Shown: positions 52,400 to 64,000 of the stretch, piece by piece
Numbering within the stretch: the first letter of the stretch is position 1
How the letters are laid out: every line of letters starts with the position of its first letter
Assembly: GCA_029204225.1 (NCBI GenBank)
Contig: CM055095.1
Location: 25,712,503-25,776,502, forward strand
Source: Diphasiastrum complanatum
Taxonomy: Eukaryota; Streptophyta; Lycopodiopsida; Lycopodiales; Lycopodiaceae
Length of the DNA: 64,000 nucleotides
Direction of reading: 5' to 3'
Position numbers and translations under genes: made by a program
Notes under the pieces: model-generated
Databases searched by the model: none
The model's input: only the letters and a program-made list of their open reading frames with translations
What the model was told of the DNA's origin: nothing

Positions 52400-53610
52400 C
52401 TAGTAATCCTCGACTCTCATGCTCGGCTCTCAGCTTCTCCTGCTCTCCTTCTTCTGGGACCTCCTCGGTCTTGGGTGAGAGATGCTATGTGTTTCAGCTT
52501 GGCTCGGCATCTGGGGATTGTTGTTCCGCTTGGCACTTGGAAAAGCGTGGATCTTTATTCGGTTCCGTAAAACCAAGTTCTTATTATTTGCAAAACTGTT
52601 CCGCAAAAATAGAGATTTCTCAATGGCCGCTACATCCCAGCCCGTTTGAGAACCTCCTGCTTGTCTCGTCGTCTTGCCATCTGTTTTTGCTTGCTCATTT
52701 TTCTCCCTAGGGCTTCAAATACTTGGAAGCGGAGCTTACTTTCGTATTTTAGCAACCCCAAGTATTCACGTATCTTCTCGATGAAGCCCGTTTCCTGCCA
52801 GTATTCTATCATCGTGACATATCGCGACGACATGAAGTCGCTCTGTAGTAAAGTCAGGCCATCATCTCATGGTTTTGCCCGATTGGAGGGCCTCGTTGGG
52901 ATTGATCTTATTGGATCCAAGGCGCGATCCCAAAACACTCTTGCTGCATCAGAAAGGCCATCGATCGGCAATACTCGACGCTTTCTCGTATGCACAGATC
53001 GGCGTTGGTCTTGTACTTGTGCCCAAAATTCAACAACTATAGCCTCAGGTTATCCAATGAGCTATTGCCTGAGATTCCTAGAATTACCGACCAGTTTATC
53101 AATTCGACTCGCGGTCACTCTGTGGGCCAGAGATTTCTTCGTTTGAGCGGCATGTAGAAGGAATTAGTTCTTTTCAACGTTGGTGCCCTTAGGTATTCTT
53201 GCAGCCGCCTGCTATCCTTGAGGACTTTATTTCGCCACTCAAGTTGTGGTTGCAATGCCGCAATGATCTCAGCCCTTGTGGAATATTGGATTTGATCGAT
53301 CTCTTCTTTGCCTCCCCTCATGTTGGGAGGATATTTCCTTTTGAACTTCTCAGATTCCTTGGTATCTGCCATATTTCCTCTTGGCTTGGTAGGTGAGGCT
53401 GCCCTATGTCGCTATGGTGGCCTTGCCAAATAGTCATCCAGGGTCTTAGTACCCGTATCTTTTTCCTTAGCCCGCTCACTTGTAGATGGCTCAGCTGCGT
53501 CCGTATCTTGCCTAGGCGAGAATCCCAAAGTAAACTTTTATTTGCTTGAATAGAAGTATTGAGCGCTTGACTAGAGGCAGAAAAGCGAGAATTGTATACT
53601 TCTTGTGGAA
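52400..53610 (-). pseudogene. unidentified coding-like remnant, GC-richer
   Basis: The sequence is visibly GC-richer than its neighbours, and on the minus strand three pieces read like protein. These are 53310-53480 (AKEKDTGTKTLDDYLA), 53115-53340 (MADTKESEKFKRKYPPNMRG, then TRAEIIAALQPQLEWRNKVL and LKRTNSFYMPLKRRNLWPTE) and 52630-52833 (YVTMIEYWQETGFIEKIREY, then YESKLRFQVFEALGRK and KQKQMARRRDKQEVLKRAGM). They lie in different frames with stops between them. The Lys/Arg/Glu-rich helical style suggests a nuclear or nucleic-acid-binding protein, but I recognise no family. It lies between the B gag and repeat R, so it may be cargo of an unrecognised transposon. Confidence 0.35.
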
Positions 53611-55340
53611 TAGCTGAAACCATCTACTGATGTCCAAATTTCTGAAACCATATGAAAATGCAGCCAGTTTTCTTAAACCATCTACTGATGTCCAGATTTC
53701 TAATCAATGTAGCCTGCAGCCATCTGAAACCAAGCAACAGATCTGCATAACAATTGCTTTTTTGATATCCTTTCACATGATACCCATATTGGCAACTATA
53801 CAAAAAAAAATTGCGTTCCAAGAAACCCTAATGGGAAATCTCGAATCGCGTTTCTGAACGCGTTCCGGATCGCATACCTGGAATGTGGACTGCAACTTTG
53901 GTTAGTACCATCCTTATGCAACGATTTTTCATATTGTTTATGATTTCTGATTGCCCAGAAAAATTGAGGAATTTAAGTGTAAAAATGACCCTTTATCAAC
54001 CACTCATATTCTAGACCCTGAACAATATGATTAGTGTTTCAGAGAACTGACTAGATCTTAGGATTCTTGAGGTTTTTCTATGAATTGATGAAATGGTTGA
54101 GGATGCAACTCCCTTGATTCAATGGACTTGCAAAACTTCCTAAAAGGAGTGCTAACCTATCTAGCTTTTAATAAATGTTAGAAACCATAAATCATATGAT
54201 CCTTTATCTAGTTGCAAAGAGAAACAACAGTCACCAACACAACATGACATCAAAGGAGAAGAAACTAAGATGAATTTGAATGAATGAGTACTAGTTGCAT
54301 TCTCCCTCTTGAAGAGTACTGCAAATAGAGACACACTAAATTCTTAAATTGGAACTTCAATCGCCCAATGGAAATCCAAAAGAATAGCATCAGTCACGAC
54401 ATAATGGTGTGAAGGCTTGAGAAATCTAAAAGTGGAGATGGATTCTTTATTATTGTCATTATAAAATATGTTAGGATTTAAGAATGGAAAACACTTTCTT
54501 TTATATTGTTTTAAATCTAGAGGAAAATAGATGGACACCCATATTGTCACTTGAGAGGGCATTTGGAGTCACAAGCTTCTTTTTGTGGTAATGAATCTTT
54601 TATTAAGACATAGTGGGCAACCATTTTGATAGAGTGAGCTATGACAATCATTTCCACTCTTAGTAGAGTGTGTGGATATCCCATTTGGATTCACGTATTC
54701 CTCATTTGAACAACCCCATATAACACCCTCGAACACTCGCCCATAAATTCCCTCTATTCCTTTCTTGCCTCCAGTATTTTTTGAAGAGATGTGACTATCA
54801 CCTATGACCAATACTATTACGATCGCCAAGTGAGGATCTCTTTAGATTTTGTTACATGCAACCAAAAGGACACACGTGGAGCAAAACCACCCAACCAACA
54901 GGAAATGGCTATTCAAAGCCCTAACCACTCCCCCCCAAGACAAGGTGATTGAATGCAAGAGAGGAGGGGATCCTGGCTTATGAAATCAGAAAATACAATG
55001 AGGAGATGGGCGAGTTCCTACAAGATAAATACTCTCCAAAAGCTAGAAAATATTCTCTCTAGGATCCCTCCAATCCTATCAAAAGCATTTGACCTCCTAT
55101 TCTTGAACAAAAGCTATCAATCACCATGCAAAAGTTGCGTAGGTCCAATTAGAGCACTTGGGCCCTCATAAGATTATTAATTACAATATCAGCCAAGTCC
55201 GGAATGACGTGGCGTAACTAATAACCTCATACCCTGGAGTACCGGCTATACATGTCAGGAACTATTATGAATCCCACATACTTTGCATGGACATAACAAA
55301 TACAATAATGTATAATCAAGGTATGTGGCAACAACATGCA
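53611..55340. other. no gene seen
   Basis: AT-rich sequence. A short duplication of AAACCATCTACTGATGTCC with 58-bp spacing occurs at 53617 and 53675. Other frames are shadows. Confidence 0.5.
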
Positions 55341-56044
55341 ACAACACCAACGATATACATCATTATCGACCTGCCTTGATTGCATTGTAATAAATTTAAG
55401 AGATATGTTCCCTTTCCTAGTTTATTAGGCTAAGTTTTCATATGCACTTTAGTATTAGGCAATTGCCTAGTGTCTTCTGGGTACCAATGACCAGTGGTGG
55501 TTGGCTTTCCATAATAGGCGGCTATTGTTGGCCTTTGGCTTTTCATTACTAGTTTCCCTTGTATATTCATTACTAGAAATTGGAGAGGCACTACTTCCCA
55601 TATATGAGTCAATTTTCACCTCATATAAGTTGGCTTCATGTATTGCTTTGCCGTTTCATTTGTTATTAAGTATGGAGGTTCTCTCTATCTGCATTGAATG
55701 CTTTTTCGTTATGCTATCATAATGAATGGTGACTACAACATTAGTGTTCTTAATTTTCTACACTATTCATATTTGTGGATAGATTCTAGGGCAAAAGAAT
55801 GAGTAATATGGACTCCACAACTTTGACCTTGAAATTAAGATCAAGAGACGATCAACCACATGTATTTACATTGTAGTCCCTTTTGATTCATACATGGGCC
55901 ACATTGAAATCTTACTTAGAATTGATTAAGGAGGAAGTTCTCTTTCAAAGCCCCAACGTGCTAAAAGAACTTCCCTCATTGATCCTTCAGCTCTTCTCCC
56001 AACTTTTTTGAAGTCTTCTTGATTGATGCCCCTCTATGTACTAG
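55341..56044 (+). repeat. inverted repeat R, right copy
   Basis: About 0.70 kb, the partner of 43390-44102 in the opposite orientation. Both end with TTGATTGATGCC(A/C)CTCTATG(C/T)ACTAG. Confidence 0.85.
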
Positions 56045-56769
56045 TCAAATTCCTTATCCCAATAACAGACCCAGTTTTCTAAAAGCACCTCAAATCACCC
56101 TCTCTTTTCCATCCACTACCTTTCATTTGAAATTGCATGCTTTCTCTCACCCCCAACAAGAAATGTCTGATGGAGCACATTGAGAAAATTTGAGATCCTC
56201 ACTTCTATATTCTTTACCCTAGATTTAGAAACCCTTTCCTAAGAAGCAAAAGGCCAGTTTATCCCAACCAAACATGCCCTCCCTTGACACAAGGAAGACA
56301 ATACTTTATATATCCCATCTTTGAGTGTGGGTATTCTTGCTGCAATTATTCTAATATAAACAAGGTGATCAATACATCATGAGAAACTTTGCCTTATGGG
56401 AGGGACCTAGCCTGCAGCTTCCACAGCGGTTGGGAATACAGTCATCCGATGAGCACTAATCTGTCTTCATATTTAGTTTCATAATTGTGATCAGACAAAA
56501 CCATGTAATTCACCACAAATATCTACATGCAAAATCTAGGATTTAAAATTTTGCTTGTATTGGGGCATGTAAAGAATATCATGAACTTGAGTCAAAAGGG
56601 AGAAGTCCTTCAGCAAAACTCATAGCAGGATGTGGTAGGGTTGCTAAGCTAGCTGGATAGTACAACAAAAATAAGGAAATAAGAAGCTTGAGTAGACCTT
56701 TTTGCATTGCATCAAACACCCATTTCAACTGATACCAAGAGAAATGTTGATTTCTTTGTGTGAGAATTA
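56045..56769. other. no gene seen
   Basis: Intergenic sequence between R and the gene 2 homology block, with no domain or repeat detected. Confidence 0.45.
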
Positions 56770-57627
56770 GAAATGATTGTACATGCTACACATCTTATCG
56801 ATCAATGGCAATCGTGGATTTCTAAATCTTTCCGTCACTCAAAAACTGATGAGTCATTTACAGCACTGATAAACAGCTTCTCAGATGCATCCATAACAGT
56901 CCTGTTACTTTCAAACCAGCCACAAGTTCCACAGGCACTAGCTTTGAACATATGCCAAGAATGCCTTTCCAGAACATTTAGAGTTGGGCATTGCTTGATC
57001 CAATTTGCTGGAGTTGGAATCCAGCTACATAAATGTTTAATTTTTTGACAGCAGATTGTAATAGAACTACAGCAGCTTTAGCTTTATACAATGTACTAAA
57101 AAGAAAGCAAAATCATATGAGAAATAAATGAAACATTGAAAAAATTGCATGCGATACTTGCTTTCACTTGCATGATGCATAGCCTGATTCTGATGTACTG
57201 CATTGGAAAACCAAGCTGAACAACAACGCAGACGTTATTGTAGCAATTGAGGTGACATTGATCACCTCCTGAAATCAGAAATTTTCTGCAAATGTCTTTA
57301 ATGCTTCTATCCGTTCGGAAATAAAAAATGGTTTTAGGGGTCTTTAAAGGAATGCTTAACTGACTCCATCAACTGTGACATGGTCCCAAGCAATTCTTCT
57401 TCCTCCTTTTTGAGGCAGACAGAACTCCAAATACCCAGATTATCTGCACAAACCTTATCAGTTTTGATAACTTTTGTCAATAAAGGGCTGCCATGTAGTA
57501 ATCGTTTCGTGCAAAACAGATTGCTACTGGGCACAGGAAGAAAGGAAGCCTGAATTTGCAGCTGTATAACAGCCTCCATACTGAATTTCAACTGAGATAT
57601 GCAACCGCATAGAGTAAACACAAATCC
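56770..57627 (-). other. 3' region of gene 2, conserved with gene 1
   Basis: The inverted counterpart of 13926-14690, containing the shared words listed there. It is noncoding by eye. Confidence 0.55.
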
Positions 57628-58254
57628 TCAGCCTAATCCACCAAAACCCATCTGTTTGCACTCAAAATATTCCCTCAAAAACTTCTCATCCTGCAATTCC
57701 ACAGAAGGTTGATCCACCATGTCTTCTCTGAAACACTCTATCCAGGAAGGGCTGAGATTGGAGGGCTGCATTCCTTCTTCTGCGTCAATATCTGAGCATT
57801 TGTTCTTTTTCCCTAGCCTTTTCTTGATGCCTGCAATCAGCTTCCTGGCTGCGGCCGCAGGCAGCTTAAACAGAACCAGGGCCAGGAGGTGCAGAAGAAC
57901 AAGGGGGCAGCAGCAGATGGCTGCACAGTCTCCAGAGACGCCTGCCATGCAATTGCAGATCTTTCCAGCCTTTATTTTTGGTGAGCGATTTGGGCTTTTC
58001 TGAGATAATGGCTGCCTTTTGATCCCCTTGGGTGGACGAGCCTTTGATCGTTGCTTTTGATGCAATAATTCGAAGGAAAATCCACTGCCATGGCGAAATG
58101 CTGAAGAGGATATAGGGGCTGTTGCAATAGGGGGGATGGGGACGGGGGTGGTGGGGGTGGTGGGGGTGGGGGGCTCATCGCTTCCATCTGAAGAGAAGGA
58201 TGTGATCAAAGTACTACAGGAGGAGGATGAAGCCGGGGAAGCAGACGGTTGCAT
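57628..58254 (-). CDS. small Cys-rich protein of a plant-type family, gene 2
   Basis: A 208-residue single-exon frame, intact. It is collinear with gene 1: Ser/Thr/Pro tail with an extra TTPVPI insertion near residue 35, basic middle, Cys cluster CNCMAGVSGDCAAICCC (residues 100-116), hydrophobic stretch to about 137, basic KKRLGKK, and the conserved end KFLREYFECKQMGFGGLG. Substitutions are concentrated in the linker at residues 40-95, while the Cys/hydrophobic core and the C-terminus are nearly unchanged, which suggests purifying selection on both copies. The start is the Met shared with gene 1; the upstream in-frame codons are non-ATG. Molecular function is unknown. Confidence 0.8.
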   Translation of the reverse strand: MQPSASPASSSSCSTLITSFSSDGSDEPPTPTTPTTPVPIPPIATAPISSSAFRHGSGFSFELLHQKQRSKARPPKGIKRQPLSQKSPNRSPKIKAGKICNCMAGVSGDCAAICCCPLVLLHLLALVLFKLPAAAARKLIAGIKKRLGKKNKCSDIDAEEGMQPSNLSPSWIECFREDMVDQPSVELQDEKFLREYFECKQMGFGGLG

Positions 58255-58268
58255 AACTTCCAACACAT
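58206..58268 (-). CDS. overlapping uORF of gene 2 (20 aa)
   Basis: ATG at 58268 on the minus strand, MCWKLCNRLLPRLHPPPVVL, stop TGA. Same position, frame and length as the uORF of gene 1. It overlaps the first 49 bases of the CDS. Confidence 0.4.
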   Translation of the reverse strand: MCWKLCNRLLPRLHPPPVVL

Positions 58269-58468
58269 GCGAATCATTTCATGCTAACTAACACACGATC
58301 CTTTGATTTCTTCGATCAAATGAGAGGGAATAGAAGCAGAAAGCGATCACAATCCCAAAGCGCAACCAAATCAAATAAGGCGGTATAGAAGGAGGAGGAT
58401 GAAACCCGAGTTGCATAACTCCAGCTCATGTGAGCCATTTCATGCCCAATAACCCACCATCCTTTGTT
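58209..58468 (-). repeat. leader segment duplicated in gene 2
   Basis: Minus-strand repeat of GGTGGGTTATTGGGCATGAAATGG-type sequence: an upstream copy at 58381-58468 and a start-codon copy at 58209-58302. It mirrors the arrangement in gene 1. Confidence 0.8.
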
Positions 58469-58772
58469 GAATCCTTCCTATAGACTCCATACAAACACAC
58501 CAGGACAGTATTGTCGTACAGTAAGGGGCAAGTTGGTGAAGGCTTCCTTTTCTCTACTCGAGGTGAGAAGTCCTATTCCTGGCAGTCGCACAGATGAGGC
58601 TAAACAAGAGAAAGAAAAGCGACAATCATATTTCATCAGGCTCCAATTTATGAAAGGGGATTTCTACACGCATTTCTGATTGAAAATCTGCACCTACACA
58701 CAACACTTTTGCTCCAATTCCCCGAATCCTGCAATCAAATCAACTGCCATGAAAAATGCAACAACGAGAGCA

Positions 58773-58834
<62 letters not shown>

Positions 58835-59052
58835 TTTAATAAGTACATCAGAATTTAGCGATGATCCCCACTACTCCAACCAATGCTCACAGCGACAATT
58901 TTCAATCCATATTTTGGGCAGAATGGCGATCAATTGGCACACATCCCCTGCTCTACCATTGCACACCTACACTCTCTATCCTTTTTTGCCTGCTCCACAT
59001 CTGATCTCTCTCTCTCGCGCTCTCTCTCTCTCTCTCTCTCTCGCTCGCTTTT

Positions 59053-59103
<51 letters not shown>

Positions 59104-59140
59104 AACACGCTCATTGAAGAGTGCAATACAAAGAAAATGG
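58303..59140 (-). promoter_or_regulatory. promoter and leader of gene 2, with GA/CT microsatellites
   Basis: It is homologous to 12490-13290. A (GA)n run at 58774-58834 and CT runs at 59005-59100 lie where gene 1 has short CT-rich (about 12770) and GA-rich (12565-12618) tracts, so they are expansions of promoter-proximal tracts. TGTGCCAATTGATC recurs at about 58925-58940 on the minus strand. Confidence 0.55.
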
Positions 59141-60616
59141 TGGGGCCAGGCCAAAGCACACACCCTTGGGCTACATGGACCCCTCGCCAATGCACAATAC
59201 CCACGTGTCCTCAACTTTAACTCAACTACCACCTTATTTCACACTCACTCTCACTCTTTGCACGATCCTAGCCTTGTTGGCTTGTCCTTTGGATAAACGC
59301 CCAATATCGTGCTGCCATGTGGATTCCATGCCTTTAGAGAATTTGGACGATGCGAGATAAATGCCAGTGATTTTGTAAGAAAAGCTTAACACTCGAGGGT
59401 AAATCTTTTCTTATCTTAGGTGCAATGTGAGCTAAGCTGTGAGTTGGATGGCGAAACCAAAAGGGGCTTAAGTTTTGGCTTAGGTCTAGCTACTTCTTCC
59501 AAACCAAAACTAATGCATTGCTTTACCGCATGATTACAACACACGTGGATAGGCAATTGTGAGTGATCACAGTGTTGAGAAAAGGCCAACTTTATCAACG
59601 GGTTGTGGATACTTGAGAGCTAGTGTTTACACTTATGAAAGTGCACCCACCTCACTTGGATTAACTAGTCCTACTCACTGACAAGTACACTCTCTCCCAA
59701 ATATAAGTCCATGTAGAACATTTGGTGTTATGTTCCAAGTTTAGTTACAAACAAATAAGCTTGGGCTAATGGCTAACGTACAACTATTGATACAATTTGA
59801 CCTATGTTGGTGTGGTCAACCAACACATTATGTCTCTTTAGGTGATTTGCATATGAGTGCCTACCAAGAATCCAAATATAGGATCACAAGTTATTCAATG
59901 CCACGAGGCTTCTCAAAAGTGATAGATGATGTGCACATGGGACGACAACAACCATTTGTCAAATGCTTACCAAGCCTATTGATAGTAAACTTATGCATTC
60001 CATGATTGGGGTAGGTGTTGGCCTTATTCTATACTTAGGACCTCTAGAGTAACTTAGAGATTTGTTTGTTGATAGCCTCATTGCTCATGGTTGAGTCTTG
60101 ATTATGATGTATTATAGGTGGAGCAACTAATTCAAAATACCTTACTTGCAAAATATGAAATGAATGTCAACCTTTTTTCGGCCCAAAAGAATGTATAAAA
60201 TGAAGGTGCTTCCCTCTTGGTACGCCTCAACCCTGCTTAATGAGCTTAATTCGTAGTTAGTGATTCAACGAGTCCTTAAGTTAGCTAAGTTATGGATTTG
60301 TCTATGAAGAGCCAATTCTAGACAATTTTAGGGTCATGTGACTCATTCGCATTGAAAGCGACTTCAAACTCCTTCACTCTTCCTTGTGAACGAAAGTCAA
60401 ATGTTCAAGCTAGGTCTTATCTGGACTATCCACTTGAATCTAAAACCATGGTGATGTATGTGATGCCATTGCAAAGTTCACTTATTTTGTGACATCAACA
60501 TATTTCAAATATATCTTTCCTTGTTTGTAGCATTATTTACATATTTATTTACAAGTTTTCTATTGGAATGGGATTATGCAAATGACATTTGGGCTATCAA
60601 AGCATTAGATCCATTG

Positions 60617-60650
<34 letters not shown>

Positions 60651-61816
60651 ATATATATCATATTGCATGCAAAGCCTTGTTGGGCTGAAGAGGATCTATT
60701 ATGCTTAATCACACTAAGGTGGGTTTGTAGGATAATGGCTACCGAGTGTATTAGTTATCTTTGTTATAAAAAGAAAAACTTTCCATTTTCATTCATAAAA
60801 GATGAGAAAACCCATCCGAGTACAAAGGAATGCATGTAGAAAGTACACTATAGGCAATTAGTAGCTCCTAGTTAGGGCTAACTGCACCATGAATTGTCTC
60901 TTTCATTTTGTGCTATTGCAAGTTTGGTGCTTTCAAGTTCTTGTCTATGGTAAATGTTGTGTGTATATGTAAGTAAGTTAAGAGGTTAAGAACAATGTTG
61001 CCCATTGTATTAGGACCTTCATTTGGTATGAGAGCCATGCTCTACCACGAAATGTGAGTTTGTACTAAGCATTTTGAGGTGAGATATTTTTTCATTCAGT
61101 AAAGAGAGAAAAATTGTTCAAGTGACAAAAAGCTATTGTCTCAAGCTGTAGGCTAGGAAGCACTGTATCTACTGTTGGGAAGTTTTAGTGTGAGCTTAGA
61201 GGTTGCACAATGCTGTTGATAGCGTCATACAAGAGTTAAATCCATCAAGAATGGAGAAAGTGTAATAAAACTTTGCAGTGTATGAGAGGTTGGATGGTAT
61301 TGTGAGACTTCATAATCAAAGAACTACGTCAATTTCTCAGTGAAATTGAGATTTTCACATATAAAGCTTGAATAGCTTTTTAAAGACGTGAAGACTATAA
61401 AATCTCAGGACATGCTATAAACTGTGAATTGAGAGTTTGAGAAAAGCATTTATACTTTAATAATTTGCTAAGAATTTTCACAGTGGTTAAGAAGTATACA
61501 GTATGTTAAGATGAGCCTGTGACATGCTTTTTGAGAGGGCCGAGGCTTGGTAGTTGCCAGTGTTGAATCTTTCGCCAGGTTGTGTTTAGAATCGTGTGCC
61601 CAACATCGACAGTTCCCTGAGTGTTCTGGAGTGCGTAGTGCTTCCAGGGCAACAGGTGTGGTGCACAGTTAGAATCACCGATTTGAGACCCATCTTCGAT
61701 CAACGGTGTAGTTCGACTTGGAAAACCCTAAGATCCACCATTGGATGTGCGTGGATCCAAAAGCCAATTTGAGAGCATTTCAACTTTGAGGTGAAAAATA
61801 GGAGTCTTTTTGTATT
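59141..61816. other. no gene seen
   Basis: AT-rich intergenic sequence with a (GT)n run at 60619-60649 followed by ATATAT. No supported frames. Confidence 0.5.
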
Positions 61817-61936
61817 ATGGAGGGAGCCGGGCAGGAGCCATTTTTCCCGGTAAGGATTTCCAAAAAAATTTGGGCAAGGCTAAATTTCTTTGGAAAGCCG
61901 AACCGGACAGAATGGCCTTTGTCCGGCTCCTTCCAT
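61817..61936. repeat. 120-bp fold-back hairpin
   Basis: Arms 61817-61864 and 61889-61936 (48 bases each) are reverse complements at about 37 of 48 positions, with a 24-base loop. The tips read ATGG(A/-)GGGAGCCGG and CCGGCTCCTTCCAT. The structure suits either a small fold-back MITE or a microRNA-like precursor. Confidence 0.65.
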
Positions 61937-62529
61937 TGCATAATGGATACCTGAAATTTTTTCAGAATCACATTACGAAGAATAATAGGCAGGTTTGACT
62001 TTGATTGACCAACACAAATGTGTCACGTGGCAGTTGTACAAAATCCGTATGGACGGGCACAGACAGGCAGAAAAAAAGAAACAAAATCTGCCTTTGAAAA
62101 AAACGCATGCATTTTCAGCTTTTTAATTTATTTGAAAATGGGCATAATATGGCACAGTATCCATTACGGGTTTGGAATATGCCATTTTAGTTAGTCCCCA
62201 ACTATGTATACATTTCTTGGCCATTTTATTCCAAATCGGAGGAAGGAGAAAAGTTATTGTACTCACCTACAATAAAGTGTTAAGTTTGAATAGGAGAAAA
62301 ATCACTTCGCAAATCGAACTTCACCATGGCGTAGTCGTTGCCAACAACATCTAATGAGGAACAAGTTTTGTGTCGACAAGTTTTGTGATGTAAAAGCGTA
62401 GTGGAGGTTCTATAATAGAGGCAAATAGCAAAAGTTCTTCGTGAATTCTTATTGACTTGAGTGCTATTTGGGCTATTTACACACCAATTGATAGTTATTT
62501 AAGCAATTTGACTTTTTTTCAGGAAGCTG
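61937..62529. other. no gene seen
   Basis: Unassigned sequence upstream of a copia gag remnant; it might be its leader, but no primer site is recognisable. Confidence 0.4.
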
Positions 62530-63060
62530 TTGAAAAAATGGCTAAAATTTTGGAAAACTCATGTTGTCGGAGGTGAGCAAATTTGATGGAAATAATTTTC
62601 CAATGTGGAGATTCAAAACAAAAATTCCGTAGTAATGAGTGAGGTAATACTAGAAGCTTGAGCATATGAGGAGGAAATTCTATAGTACGAGCAAAAGGTG
62701 AGAAATGCCCTTTCCAAAATTAACATGTTGGTTCATGATAACTTGTTGATATTGCATATAAGTGTCAAGCATGTCAAGAGAACTTTATTGGCTCAACCTA
62801 TTATTTTTCAGCATAAAGTTTATACAATAAGAATGTTGGAAGTAGAGTATAAAGTTTATACAATAAGAATGTTGGAAGTAGAGTCAAAGATCCCATATTT
62901 GACAAGAATCAAGGAAGACCATGGCCAATTACTCTCGGTGGAAGAAGTAGTCGAAGATGTCAACATGGTGAACATCATGCTAGATGGGTCACCTTCAACC
63001 ATTTGCTTACCACTCTACTGATCAAAGAAACGACACTTTCATTTGAAGAAGTATCACAAA
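62530..63060 (+). pseudogene. copia gag remnant N
   Basis: SKFDGNNFPMWRFKTKI (about 62567-62625) is the copia gag N-terminus, followed by stops. A frame at 62698-63020 has ALSKINMLVHDNLLILHISV, then YLTRIKEDHGQLLSVEEVVE and DVNMVNIMLDGSPST, the central gag domain. An in-frame 36-bp duplication (62813-62884) inserts twelve residues. It is decayed and unlinked to LTRs. Confidence 0.75.
62813..62884 (+). repeat. 36-bp in-frame tandem duplication in gag N
   Basis: Two perfect adjacent copies of ATAAAGTTTATACAATAAGA followed by ATGTTGGAAGTAGAGT. Confidence 0.93.
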
Positions 63061-64000
63061 TACTTTTGTAGGAGGAGCTAAGATGAATTGGGTCTAACCT
63101 AGACTAGAACACTATGGATCAAGCATTGACAATACAGACATCAACACCTTGAGGCATATGTAGGAACAAAGCGATTGTGTTGGAGAAGTAGTAAAACACC
63201 ATTGCTAAAGAGTGTTCGTTGTTGGAGTTCAACACTCCACTGAACCCAATATACTAATGTGGTCTCGTCACATTGTTCATGTTGACTGTAGTAGAACAAG
63301 AGCCCTATTTCTTAGGAGGATTGAATTACCAATAATCTATAGTTCTCCTATAAATAAAGGATGAAGTTGATAGATAGATGAGAACACAACACATATAGCA
63401 TGAGACATTGGCAAGAGTAAGGTGCAATGTTATGGACACTCTCATTACTATTTCAATAAACTTTGTGATAGTTTTTTGTGCAAGACGTATGTAGGCAAAC
63501 TTATTTTCAGAGATTTGGGATTCTTATGCATAGTCTCAATTCACGTACTACGTACTTTTGTCATTTATAAAAAAATTCCAACAAATTAAAAATCTTTAAT
63601 GTGTTCTATTTCTTGAATCAATCAAACTAGCCTTTTATTTTTTTCGCAACCTTATATGGTATAGATCATATCCACGATTCTCATTAGTTGTTTTGTTTAG
63701 TAATGAATTTTGCTACTGGCTTGATAAGAAATCATATGCTATCAGAAACTTTAATGGCTATCGCCAATGCCTCAATCGTTTTTTATACTTCTCTAGCGAT
63801 GCTCAGAAATTTATAATTTTATTTAATTCTTCTTATCTTACAAAAGTGATTGGTAGCTACTATCTCTATCCATATGAATCATAAGAATCCCAGCATCATA
63901 ATTCTCCAACATTGTTTCAGAGTAGGTTACTATTTGATAATGTATTAGAATGGAAGTTAGCTTATCCTAAAAGTGACCACCACTCCAAGTATATATAGGA
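63061..64000. other. no gene seen
   Basis: AT-rich sequence to the window edge, with no supported feature. Confidence 0.45.

Overview
The window is plant nuclear DNA, dense in retroelements and gene-poor. The evidence is many Ty1/copia and Ty3/gypsy (chromovirus) remnants with land-plant-type tRNA-iMet and tRNA-Asp primer sites, a small Cys-rich protein family that I associate with land plants, AT-rich intergenic DNA and very long CT/GA microsatellites. The species cannot be read from the sequence; a vascular plant with a repeat-rich genome is an inference. No rRNA, tRNA or CRISPR was seen.

Left block (1-9.3 kb): a plus-strand copia remnant (A) is interrupted by a minus-strand copia (M1, 2317-7493) with two LTRs, primer site, polypurine tract and a matching 5-bp target duplication. 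A's polypurine tract and 3' LTR resume at 7499-7567.

The only convincing host genes are two copies of one small Cys-rich protein gene: gene 1 on + (13311-13925) and gene 2 on - (57628-58254). They lie tail to tail about 44 kb apart. Homology continues into the leaders and 3' flanks, over about 2.2 kb per copy. Both copies have a duplicated leader segment and an overlapping 20-codon uORF.

Centre (20.6-35 kb): a nested stack. An old gypsy (I) holds a broken copia (H). H holds a nearly intact chromovirus (J, 23796-30117; LTRs about 1% diverged, TSD AGTCC) inserted in its integrase. The 3' LTR of I holds a non-coding LTR element (K, 32172-34624) with a tRNA-Asp-like primer site.

Right-centre (40.7-56 kb): fragments of copias B, C, D and F. 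B lies inside the gag of C, but the 5' halves of B and C are now on + at 48.8-52 kb while their 3' halves are on - at 40.7-43.4 kb. The 5-bp target duplications at the two outer LTR edges are reverse complements of each other, so an inversion after B inserted is the simplest reading. An inverted 0.7-kb repeat pair (43390-44102 and 55341-56044) flanks the inverted part.

Right end (59-64 kb): mostly featureless, with a 120-bp hairpin at 61817-61936 and a copia gag remnant near 62.6-63.0 kb. Long stretches (9.9-12.4, 14.7-20.5, 35.2-39.8, 53.7-55.3, 59.2-61.8 kb) hold no gene I can support.
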